From an uncultured Aquificaceae bacterium (GTDB taxonomy: Bacteria; Aquificota; Aquificia; Aquificales; Aquificaceae), in the NCBI GenBank assembly GCA_938002625.1, contig CALLAD010000048.1:1-8455 (forward strand): DNA of 8,455 nt, in the 5' to 3' direction. Below are positions 1 through 6,836 of this stretch, piece by piece. The translations under genes were made by a program, and so were the position numbers. Each line of letters begins with the position of its first letter. Position 1 is the stretch's first letter. The notes beneath the pieces are model-generated. The model saw only the letters and a program-made list of their open reading frames with translations. It had not been told where the DNA came from and searched no databases.

Positions 1-1394
1 ACAAAATTAGGAACCTTTTCAAGGGGATTTCCATGACCTGTTATTTCTACTTCCTTTGGTAAAACTACAGGAAGATCCTCCTCGGGCACTGGCACTATAC
101 CGCACTCATCACAGTATACAATGGGTATGGGTGTACCCCAATACCTTTGCCTGGATATATTCCAATCCCTTAACCTATAGCTTACCTTAAAATCTCCTAA
201 GCCTCTTTCTTTTAGCCATTGGGTTATGGCTTTCTTTGCCTTTTCAGATTCCATACCATTAAATGGGCCAGAGTTTATAAGAACTCCTCCTAATTCATAA
301 GCTCTATCCTGTGGCAATTCTCCTTCAAAAGGTTTTATAACGGGCTTTATGGGAAGGTTATACTTTATTGCAAATTCATAGTCTCTTTGATCATGGGCTG
401 GCACGCACATTATGGCTCCAGTCCCATATTCATAGAGTACATAATTGGCGGTCCATACGGGAATTTTCTCCCCAGTTGCTGGATTTGTGGCGTAAACTCC
501 AAGGAATACGCCTTCCTTTTCTCCTTCTATACCTCTTTCCCTCGTAGATTTTTGTTTCATCCTCTCTACAAATTCCCTTACTTTTGGATCCTTTGATAAC
601 TCCAGGGTTAGTGGATGTTCTGGTGCCAGAACTACAAAGGTAGCACCAAAAAGCGTATCGGGTCTTGTGGTAAAAACTTCTATTGGTATATCCCCCACGA
701 AAAACTTTATAAGGGCGCCTTCCGACCTGCCTATCCAGTTTCTCTGTTGAGCTATAACCCTTTCTGGCCATTTGCCCTCTAAATCTTTTAAATCCTCCAA
801 AAGCCTCTCCGCATAAGCCGTTATCTTTAAATACCAAGAAGGCACTTCTTTTCTAATTATGGGAGTGCCACATCTCCAGCATTTACCATCTATAACTTGC
901 TCGTTTGCCAGTACCGTTTCATCGTTAGGGCACCAGTTGACCTCAGCAGACTTCCTATAAGCAAGCCCATGTTCAAAAAACTTTAAAAAAATCCATTGAT
1001 TCCACTTACAGTATTCTGGGTCGCATGTGGCTATTTCCCTATTCCAATCGTAGGAAAAGCCAAGGCTCTTAAGCTGCTTTTTCATGTACTCTATGTTTTC
1101 ATAGGTCCAATTGGCGGGATGTACTCCATGCTTTATGGCAGCATTCTCCGCTGGCAAGCCAAAGGCATCCCATCCCATAGGATGTAGAACAGAATAGCCT
1201 TTGAACCTTAAAAACCTTGCTATGGCATCGCCTATGGTGTAATTCCTCACATGCCCCATATGTATACGACCAGAGGGATAGGGAAACATCTCAAGCACGT
1301 ATACCTTTTTACCCTCTTCCTTTGCAGAGAAAATACTTTCCTCTTCCCAAATTTTCTGCCACTTGGCCTCTATTTCTTGTGGTCTGTATTCCAT
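1..1394 (-). CDS. leuS: Leucyl-tRNA synthetase, N-terminal 464 residues (cut by window edge)
   Basis: Charges tRNA-Leu with leucine in the cytoplasm (class I synthetase). The frame is open from the ATG at 1394 to base 1, so the C-terminus lies outside. Visible in order: class I signature HMGH at residues 45-48; a zinc-type segment with Cys155 and Cys172/Cys175 (CPND...CWRC); the CP1 editing domain at about 220-415, with the threonine-rich TTRPDT at 242-247 and the HDQRD motif at 334-338, whose last Asp matches the residue that holds the amino group of mischarged amino acids; [11 protein letters not shown] from 410; and a second Cys pair at 428/431. An in-frame TAA lies three codons upstream with no start between, so ATG 1394 is the earliest possible start. 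No Shine-Dalgarno site precedes it; a TATAAT does. It is 58 bases downstream of proS on the same strand. In Aquifex aeolicus LeuRS is split into two subunits, the larger about 630 residues; whether this copy is split cannot be seen here. Confidence 0.97.
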   Translation of the reverse strand, partial: MEYRPQEIEAKWQKIWEEESIFSAKEEGKKVYVLEMFPYPSGRIHMGHVRNYTIGDAIARFLRFKGYSVLHPMGWDAFGLPAENAAIKHGVHPANWTYENIEYMKKQLKSLGFSYDWNREIATCDPEYCKWNQWIFLKFFEHGLAYRKSAEVNWCPNDETVLANEQVIDGKCWRCGTPIIRKEVPSWYLKITAYAERLLEDLKDLEGKWPERVIAQQRNWIGRSEGALIKFFVGDIPIEVFTTRPDTLFGATFVVLAPEHPLTLELSKDPKVREFVERMKQKSTRERGIEGEKEGVFLGVYATNPATGEKIPVWTANYVLYEYGTGAIMCVPAHDQRDYEFAIKYNLPIKPVIKPFEGELPQDRAYELGGVLINSGPFNGMESEKAKKAITQWLKERGLGDFKVSYRLRDWNISRQRYWGTPIPIVYCDECGIVPVPEEDLPVVLPKEVEITGHGNPLEKVPNF

Positions 1395-1452
1395 AGGATT
1401 TTATTATATATACTGGCTGGGAATTTATGCGGGGTATGATGGTTATAGTGTA
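1395..1452 (-). other. proS-leuS spacer, 58 bases
   Basis: AT-rich gap between the proS stop and the leuS start. I see no hairpin followed by a T run, and no room for a T-box leader or attenuator of the kind that controls some synthetase genes. The only notable element is the TATAAT box close to the leuS ATG. Confidence 0.6.
1403..1408 (-). promoter_or_regulatory. Candidate -10 box (TATAAT) for leuS, 8 bases before ATG
   Basis: The minus strand reads TATATAATAAAATCCT-ATG. The TATAAT hexamer ends 8 bases before the start codon, so a transcript beginning the usual 6-8 bases downstream of a -10 box would start at or next to the ATG (leaderless). No convincing TTGACA-like -35 lies 16-18 bases upstream and there is no TG extended element, so this rests on the perfect hexamer, the missing Shine-Dalgarno site and the identical spacing at proS and rlmN. 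Confidence 0.4.
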
Positions 1453-3165
1453 TTACTTTTTATCTTCATCAACAAGTCTTTTAACCTCTTCTATTACCTT
1501 ATCTATTTCCATATCCCACCTTTCCCCTGTATGTCTGCTTTGTAGCTCTACTTTTCCTTCCTTTACCTTTTTACCAACCACTATCCTATAGGGAAAACCG
1601 CACAAGTCTGCATCGGCGAATTTAAAGCCAGGGCTTTCATCCCTATCATCGTATATAACATCTATGTCAAGCTCCTTTGCCAATAAATAGAGTTTTTCGG
1701 CAACTTCCCTCTGTTCTTGGTCAGAGGTGTTTACGCATATTATGTCAAGCTCAAAGGGTGCTATGGGCGTTGGCCATTTTATCCCTTTTTCATCGCTGTA
1801 CTGCTCCACTATGGCAGATATACACCTTGATATACCTATTCCATAGCATCCCATTATTATCGGCTTTTCTTGGCCCGTATGATCTCTATAGTATGCCTTC
1901 ATGGGCTCTGAATATCTTGTACCAAGCAAAAATATATGTCCAAGCTCTAAACCTTTGCTTACCCTTAGAGGAGATCCACATTTTGGACATGGATCCCCAT
2001 TCTCCACTTGGCACACGTCAACAAATTCTCCATAGTTAAAATCCCTACCGGGATTTGCTCCCACATAATGATAATCTGGCTCATTTAAGGCTATCACCGC
2101 GTTCTTTATTCCATAGGTGGAGTTATCCCAATAAACCTTAACCTTGTTTGGAAGGTTAAAGGGTCCAATAAAGCCCTTTTTAGTTTTAAGGATGTTCCAG
2201 ACTTCTTGATCATCCGCAAGCCTAAAATTCTCAGTACCAAGAAAGGCCTCCACCTTGTTTTCATCAATGCTTCTATCCCCCCTTATCAAAAACATTACAG
2301 GCTCTTTATCCTCAACTATGTACAGCACGGCCTTTATTATTTTTCCTGAAGGCACTCCAAGATAAGAGGAGAGTTTTTCTATTGTATCCGTATTTGGTGT
2401 ATATCTTTTCTCCAAGGGTTTTTCTTTCTCTTCCTCCTCTTTTGGTTTTGATAGCTTCACAATTTCTGCATTGGCAGCATAATTGCAATTATCACAATAA
2501 GCAACTCGTGCCTCCCCATAATCGGTTAAAACTACGAATTCATGGGAACTAATGCCCCCTATGGCTCCAACGCTTGCTTCCACCATAAGGGTCTTCAACC
2601 TAAGCTTTTTAAATATCCTGTCGTAGGTAAACTTCATATTCTCATAAGAGATCATCGCAGACATTTCATCCGTATCAAAGGAATAGGCATCCTTCATAAT
2701 AAACTCCCTACCCCTTATCAAGCCAAATCTGGGCCTTTTCTCATCTCTAAACTTAACTTGTATTTGATAAAGGATTAAAGGTAACTGCTTGTATGAATTC
2801 ACATAAGACCTAACAAGATCTGTAATTTCCTCCTCGTGGGTGGGTCCAAGACAATAATCCCTCCCGTTCCTATCCCTTAGAGTAAAAAGCTCTCTACCAT
2901 AAAGGTCCCATCTTCCCGTCTCCTTCCAAAGCTCCGATGGATTTAGGACTGTTAGGAGCACCTCCAAAGCTCCGCTCCTGTCCATTTCTTTCCTTACTAT
3001 ATTCTCTATCTTCCTAAGTACTTTTACTCCAGGTGGATTAAACTCATATATGCCAGAGGATACTTGTTTTATAAAACCACCCTTTATTAAAAGCTTATGG
3101 GATGGTGCCTCTGCATCCGCTGGATCTTCCTTTGAAGTATACCAAAAATATCTACTCCAACGCAT
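1453..3165 (-). CDS. proS: Prolyl-tRNA synthetase, bacterial type with editing domain
   Basis: Class II synthetase that attaches proline to tRNA-Pro, with a built-in domain that clears alanyl-tRNA-Pro. It has 570 residues, the usual length for the bacterial (ProS1) type. Visible: N-terminus MRWSRYFWYT, typical of the family; GPTHEEE at 108-113; class II motif 2 at about 138-163 with FRDE and RGREFIMKD; the INS editing insertion at about 224-400 with a Lys at 278 matching the catalytic editing Lys of E. coli ProRS; motif 3 GCYGIGISR at 439-447; and an anticodon-binding domain at 470-570. Cys224/227 and Cys385/393/396 flank the insertion and could bind zinc. A Lys/Glu-rich stretch at about 240-253 looks like a flexible linker. 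The start is fixed by the family N-terminus. The gene is divergent from rlmN with an 18-base gap and has no Shine-Dalgarno site. It probably leads into leuS. Confidence 0.97.
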   Translation of the reverse strand: MRWSRYFWYTSKEDPADAEAPSHKLLIKGGFIKQVSSGIYEFNPPGVKVLRKIENIVRKEMDRSGALEVLLTVLNPSELWKETGRWDLYGRELFTLRDRNGRDYCLGPTHEEEITDLVRSYVNSYKQLPLILYQIQVKFRDEKRPRFGLIRGREFIMKDAYSFDTDEMSAMISYENMKFTYDRIFKKLRLKTLMVEASVGAIGGISSHEFVVLTDYGEARVAYCDNCNYAANAEIVKLSKPKEEEEKEKPLEKRYTPNTDTIEKLSSYLGVPSGKIIKAVLYIVEDKEPVMFLIRGDRSIDENKVEAFLGTENFRLADDQEVWNILKTKKGFIGPFNLPNKVKVYWDNSTYGIKNAVIALNEPDYHYVGANPGRDFNYGEFVDVCQVENGDPCPKCGSPLRVSKGLELGHIFLLGTRYSEPMKAYYRDHTGQEKPIIMGCYGIGISRCISAIVEQYSDEKGIKWPTPIAPFELDIICVNTSDQEQREVAEKLYLLAKELDIDVIYDDRDESPGFKFADADLCGFPYRIVVGKKVKEGKVELQSRHTGERWDMEIDKVIEEVKRLVDEDKK

Positions 3166-3169
3166 GGCC

Positions 3170-3179
3170 TATAATTATA
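3170..3179. promoter_or_regulatory. Palindromic TATAATTATA: candidate bidirectional -10 of proS and rlmN
   Basis: The whole gap between the two divergent start codons is 18 bases and its centre is the perfect palindrome TATAATTATA. On the plus strand TATAAT (3170-3175) ends 8 bases before the rlmN ATG at 3184. On the minus strand TATAAT (3179 down to 3174) ends 8 bases before the proS ATG at 3165. Both genes could therefore be transcribed leaderless from one shared core element, and two polymerases could not sit there at once. Clear -35 boxes are not seen on either side; they would fall inside the opposite gene's first codons. Confidence 0.5.
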
Positions 3180-3183
3180 TCTT

Positions 3184-4227
3184 ATGGGCTTTATAACTTC
3201 CTATACCTTGCAAGAACTAAGGGAAAAGTTTGAGGGCTTAGGCCTTGAAGCATACAGAGCTAATCAGGTTATGAATTGGATATACAAAAGGCTTGAGAGC
3301 AACTTTCAAAACATGACAGACCTTCCCAAAAAATACAGGGAAATCCTCTCGGAAAAATTTAAGGTTCATACCCTTGAACAAGTTGAAAAGGTTATAGCCA
3401 GTGACTCCATTAAATACATATTTCGCACGTGGGATGGACACCTTATAGAAACAGTGCTTATCTTTGAAAGGGATCATCTTACTTTGTGTCTCTCTTCCCA
3501 AATAGGCTGTGCAGTGGGATGTAAATTTTGCGCTACTGCCATTGATGGGCTTGTGAGAAATTTAAGCCCTTCAGAGATGCTGGATCAATACTTACTGGTA
3601 CAAAAGGATGTGGACCAAAGGATAAGAAATGTGGTATTTATGGGTATGGGTGAACCCCTTGCTAATTTTGAAAATCTTAAAAAAGCCCTATACATAATGA
3701 TAAGCCCATGGGGATTAGACCTTTCCAAAAGAAGAGTAAGTATATCCACAAGCGGGCTTATAGCTCAAATAAAAAAGATGGCGCAAGACCCGTTGCTAAG
3801 GGAAGTTAACCTTGCTGTTTCCCTAAATGCACCCAACCAATACATAAGGGAATCTTTAATGCCCATAAGTAAAACAAACCCCCTTGAAGATTTAATAAAA
3901 ACCCTTGTAGAATTCCCCTATCCAACCGACAGAAGGATAATGCTTGAATACGTGCTTATAAAGGATGTAAACGATAGAGAAAAGGATGCCCACTTCCTTG
4001 CCAAGCTTATAGCCCCCTACAGAAGAAAGTTTAAGATAAATCTCATACCCTATAATCCAGACCCATCCTTGCCCTTTGAAAGACCTCCCCTTGAAAGGGT
4101 TTACGCCTTTCAGAATATCTTAAGAAGCTATAACCTTTCTGTTTTTGTCAGAATAAGTAAAGGTATAGAAGTTTTTGGAGCTTGTGGACAGTTAAGGAGT
4201 AAAAGGTTGGCTATTATGCTAAAATAG
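3184..4227 (+). CDS. rlmN: Dual-specificity RNA methyltransferase RlmN (radical SAM)
   Basis: Methylates C2 of adenine in 23S rRNA (A2503, E. coli numbering) and of A37 in a subset of tRNAs, using two SAM molecules and a 4Fe-4S cluster. It has 347 residues, normal for the family. Visible: a small N-terminal helical accessory domain at about 5-60; the conserved Glu89 in LIETV; the cluster motif CxxxCxxC at Cys109/113/116; the SAM-contacting MGMGEPLANF at about 154-163; and the methyl-carrying Cys334 in FGACGQL near the C-terminus. The Cys pair that distinguishes RlmN/Cfr from other radical-SAM enzymes is therefore complete. Plus-strand first gene, divergent from proS. No Shine-Dalgarno fits in the 18-base gap, so initiation may be leaderless. 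The stop TAG is 5 bases before lepB, suggesting co-transcription. Confidence 0.97.
   Translation: MGFITSYTLQELREKFEGLGLEAYRANQVMNWIYKRLESNFQNMTDLPKKYREILSEKFKVHTLEQVEKVIASDSIKYIFRTWDGHLIETVLIFERDHLTLCLSSQIGCAVGCKFCATAIDGLVRNLSPSEMLDQYLLVQKDVDQRIRNVVFMGMGEPLANFENLKKALYIMISPWGLDLSKRRVSISTSGLIAQIKKMAQDPLLREVNLAVSLNAPNQYIRESLMPISKTNPLEDLIKTLVEFPYPTDRRIMLEYVLIKDVNDREKDAHFLAKLIAPYRRKFKINLIPYNPDPSLPFERPPLERVYAFQNILRSYNLSVFVRISKGIEVFGACGQLRSKRLAIMLK
4217..4225 (+). promoter_or_regulatory. Candidate extended -10 (TGCTAAAAT) for lepB, inside the rlmN end
   Basis: The last codons of rlmN contain TG-C-TAAAAT, an extended -10-like element, ending 7 bases before the lepB ATG. As with leuS, proS and rlmN, a transcript from it would begin at about the start codon. 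lepB's own upstream bases (AGTAGGG) are a poor Shine-Dalgarno site. lepB may equally be read through from rlmN, so this is a possibility rather than a call. Confidence 0.25.
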
Positions 4228-4232
4228 TAGGG

Positions 4233-4916
4233 ATGCACAAAATCCCCAAATGGCTTAAAGAACTTATTGCAGTAATAATCATAGTTCTTTTCATAAGGGC
4301 CTTTTTTGTACAAGCCTATAACATACCATCGGGCTCTATGAAACCAACCCTTTTGGTAGGTGATTTTATATTGGTAAATAAACTGGTTTATAGACTTTCT
4401 GAGCCTCAAAGAGGAGATATTGTAGTTTTCAAATGGCCAGTAAATCCCCAAATAGACTTTATAAAAAGAATAATAGGCATGCCTGGGGATATAATTGAGG
4501 TAAAAGGTGAAAGGGTATACATAAACGGAGAAGAAGTACATCTCAAGCTGATAGATAAACTACAAGAAGATGGTACAAAAAAACTTATGTACGAAGAAAC
4601 ATTGCCAAACGGCTTAAAGTATAAAATAGCCTTGTATGAGAATCCTTTCATGTTTAGAAAGGATGTAGGACCAATAAGGGTACCAGAAGGTCATTACTTT
4701 GTGATGGGAGATAACAGAGACAATAGCGAAGATAGTAGATATTGGGGATTTGTACCAAGGGAAAACATTGTGGGCAAAGCCTTTGTCATCTATTTCTCTG
4801 GCGATATTCCCCCCTTAGATAGCACGGATGTAAATATTTTCACTGGCTTTAAACAGTTATTCTTAGCGCTCATAAACCCACGCTTTGACAGAATAGGGAA
4901 AAGCCTTATATGGTAA
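4233..4916 (+). CDS. lepB: Signal peptidase I
   Basis: Membrane-bound Ser/Lys protease that removes signal peptides from exported proteins on the outer face of the cytoplasmic membrane. It has 227 residues: one N-terminal membrane helix at about 10-28, then the catalytic domain. The active-site Ser35 lies in the PSGSMKPTL box right after the helix; the general base Lys78 lies in DFIKRIIGMPGD; the C-terminal conserved box GDNRDNSEDSRYWG is at about residues 158-171. Both catalytic residues and all boxes are present, so it should be active. The short N-terminus with one anchor is the pattern usual outside the enterobacteria, where E. coli LepB has two. The start is the only one close to the membrane helix. 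It lies 5 bases after rlmN and its last 11 bases overlap the end of the convergent ODP-like gene. Confidence 0.96.
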   Translation: MHKIPKWLKELIAVIIIVLFIRAFFVQAYNIPSGSMKPTLLVGDFILVNKLVYRLSEPQRGDIVVFKWPVNPQIDFIKRIIGMPGDIIEVKGERVYINGEEVHLKLIDKLQEDGTKKLMYEETLPNGLKYKIALYENPFMFRKDVGPIRVPEGHYFVMGDNRDNSEDSRYWGFVPRENIVGKAFVIYFSGDIPPLDSTDVNIFTGFKQLFLALINPRFDRIGKSLIW

Positions 4917-6588
4917 TGGGAACTCCCATCCTATAGAATATTCTTATAGCTTCTTTTATATATCTTGGAGCTATGTTCCTTGACATCATTATATTTATCA
5001 TTAGATTAGGTATATCCTCCATATTCACAAAACTTTGTAAGATTGCTCCATCTTCCATATATACAAATTGATTGAACTCTTCTACAAAAGCCCCAAACTT
5101 TTCCTCTTCTAAGCTCTCCTTCAAAAGACTAAGCACAGCATCTAAAGCCTCTGAAAACCTTTCAACTTCAAATTTTTGCGTATTTACGTGAACAGAGCTT
5201 AGCCCTTCAATAACTTCCCTTAGTGTATTTTGGGAAATTATAGGATTACCAAACATGGGATACACGGAAGAGATTTTTTCCGTTTCTAAATTCTTAAGAT
5301 TGTCAATTAGCAAATCCTTAGAAGCTATGCTTAAACTTGTATACAAAACTATATCCTCTATGTTTGCCTCCTCCTTTGGATTGAGCTCCTCTATGGAACA
5401 TAGGGAACTAAGAAAGCTTCCAGTAAAAAGATAACCTCTATTCTCCTCCAAAACCATAAAGCTTCCAGCTAATGGCAAGAAAGGAGTAGATACGAAACTT
5501 AGCACATCTCCCGTGGCAAGCTTTAGCTTTCTCCCTGGCAGGGCTTCTATAATTCTTATCCTATTCTGAGACACGCCAGATTCTCTTAGTCTATTGGCTA
5601 TGTTTAAAGAAGTTATAATAGGTGCCGTATAGTTTGATTGAAGAAAATTAAAAATGCCAGATACCTCATCTATTTCAGAACTTAGAAGGATCAAACCCTT
5701 GATTATATCCATAGAACCTATGATTTGCTCAATCTTCAACTTTACGGTGGAGTAATCTTGAAATCCCCCTATATTTATCAAAAGGGGAATACTTATATTG
5801 TCCTTTTCAAATATCCTTAAATAGACATTCTTTTGAAATAGACTTCTTTTGTTTTCAGAACCCACCCAATAGAAGTTTTCTTCCAATCTAATAGGCTGGC
5901 TTAGGTCTATTGGAGTATAAACTTCCTTCACAGATATTGTACCAACTACTTTTTCTTCTTCATAACTTAGAATCCTTGAGAGAAAATCCCAAGTATTTTT
6001 ATAGGTATAAGGGTATTCACCCTCCATTAAGGATTCCAATTCTATAATTGCTCCCTCTTCTGCAATGAGCCTCAGAAATTTTTCTTTGTTACAATTGCTA
6101 CCCTTTACCGTACCTCCCGATAAATACAAAGTACAAGCTTCCTCTTTACCTTTAAGGGATATTGCCAAATCTCTTTTGTAGTTTAGGAGTTTTAAAAGGG
6201 TGTTAATAAATCCTAATCGGCTTAGACTTGCTTGTTGACGAATATCTCTACTTAGATTAACCAACTTAGAAAGCAATTCCATTGGATTAAAGGGTAAAAG
6301 AACATAGTTTAGCTCCGTCAATCCGTATTCCTTTATCCTTTCTGCATTTTCTTGATTTTCCACAAAGAATATGGGCAAAAGGTATTTTTCCTTTTCTAAG
6401 AGTTTAAACCAAAAATCTCTATCTTCAAAAGAAAGCAATAAAACTTCTGGAGAAGATACCTCTAAGAATTCCTTTGCCTTCTTTTCATCCAAAGCTACAA
6501 GTAGCTTATGACCAGTTACATCAAAAATATCTGCCAGTAGTTGAAAATATTGCTTTTTTTTATCCAAAAGTAGACAAAATACACCCAT
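4906..6588 (-). CDS. Degenerate receiver + PATAN/DUF4388 + metal-less ODP (flavodiiron-like) protein
   Basis: 560 residues, probably a cytoplasmic regulator or scaffold. Residues 1-115 follow a CheY-like receiver pattern, but the phospho-acceptor Asp is Ser53 (PEVLLLSF) and the conserved Lys before PF is Leu98, so it should not be phosphorylated. Residues 125-185 resemble a PATAN/DUF4388 domain (...NTLLKLLNYKRDLAISL...LYLSGGTVKGS). Residues 235-455 track the ODP beta-lactamase-fold domain of flavodiiron proteins, starting at FYWVG and running through INIGG, LILLSSEIDEV, TPFLPLAGSF, GYLFTGS and YPMFG. The positions that normally bind the di-iron centre (HQDPD, HSPG, SGD, MHG) read SEIDE, PLAG, TGS and MFG, so no metal site remains. 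Residues 470-560 are helical and unrecognised. The start ATG overlaps the upstream stop (TAATG) and has the site AAGGGGGA 8 bases away. Domain naming is by eye; that it is a real gene is near certain. Confidence 0.75.
   Translation of the reverse strand: MGVFCLLLDKKKQYFQLLADIFDVTGHKLLVALDEKKAKEFLEVSSPEVLLLSFEDRDFWFKLLEKEKYLLPIFFVENQENAERIKEYGLTELNYVLLPFNPMELLSKLVNLSRDIRQQASLSRLGFINTLLKLLNYKRDLAISLKGKEEACTLYLSGGTVKGSNCNKEKFLRLIAEEGAIIELESLMEGEYPYTYKNTWDFLSRILSYEEEKVVGTISVKEVYTPIDLSQPIRLEENFYWVGSENKRSLFQKNVYLRIFEKDNISIPLLINIGGFQDYSTVKLKIEQIIGSMDIIKGLILLSSEIDEVSGIFNFLQSNYTAPIITSLNIANRLRESGVSQNRIRIIEALPGRKLKLATGDVLSFVSTPFLPLAGSFMVLEENRGYLFTGSFLSSLCSIEELNPKEEANIEDIVLYTSLSIASKDLLIDNLKNLETEKISSVYPMFGNPIISQNTLREVIEGLSSVHVNTQKFEVERFSEALDAVLSLLKESLEEEKFGAFVEEFNQFVYMEDGAILQSFVNMEDIPNLMINIMMSRNIAPRYIKEAIRIFYRMGVPITI
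4916..4960 (+). terminator. Tandem inverted repeats after lepB, possible weak terminator
   Basis: From the last base of the lepB stop there is ATGGG-AACT-CCCAT (4916-4929), a 5-bp stem with a 4-base loop, then CTATAGAATATTCTTATAG (4931-4949), a near-perfect AT palindrome with one extra T, then CTTCTTTTAT. A folded RNA followed by T-rich sequence could end lepB transcription, but the stems are short and the T run is broken. The sequence also encodes the C-terminus of the opposite gene. Confidence 0.25.
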
Positions 6589-6836
6589 TAGTATATTCCC
6601 CCTTTCTTGCTTGCTATTCTTAATAAGTTAAGCTGTTCTCTAAGGATATTCATGGATTGTACCAACATAAAAAAAGAATGTTCTACTTTGAGCAGAGCCG
6701 ATTGAAAAGAAAGGTCATCCTCCAAAAGCCTAAGCTCTCTAAACCTCCTATAGAACTCATCCATTTCTGTTCCAAAATCTAAGAGCTTTTTTATTAAATC
6801 TTCGGAAAGTTTTAAAGCCTCTTCTCTTGTATCCAT
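6588..6836 (-). CDS. Hypothetical 82-aa all-helical protein
   Basis: I do not recognise a family. The protein is short, has no signal peptide or membrane segment, and almost every stretch looks helical: charged N-terminal half (residues 1-45, rich in Glu/Asp/Lys/Arg), then a more hydrophobic helix at about 46-75 with Leu, Met and Phe at heptad-like spacing, ending in a basic KKGG tail. A helical bundle or adaptor peptide is plausible. It overlaps the upstream gene by 25 bases and its stop shares a base with the ATG of the 560-aa gene (TAATG), so the last two are probably made in fixed ratio and may bind each other. A strong Shine-Dalgarno site supports the ATG at 6836. Confidence 0.8.
   Translation of the reverse strand: MDTREEALKLSEDLIKKLLDFGTEMDEFYRRFRELRLLEDDLSFQSALLKVEHSFFMLVQSMNILREQLNLLRIASKKGGIY

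Noticed and set aside
430..837. 135-codon open frame on the minus strand within leuS
   Set aside because: It is an alternative frame of the LeuRS editing domain; the LeuRS frame carries all family motifs and this one carries none.
1395..1452. Possible attenuator or T-box between proS and leuS
   Set aside because: 58 bases is too short, and there is no stem with a T run and no T-box-like sequence.
1677..2039. 120-codon plus-strand open frame opposite proS
   Set aside because: Antisense to the conserved C-terminal half of ProRS, with no recognisable motif; explained as a shadow.
4128..4541. 137-codon minus-strand open frame opposite the rlmN end and lepB start
   Set aside because: Very Tyr/Phe-rich composition typical of antisense reading of an AT-rich gene, spanning two well supported genes.
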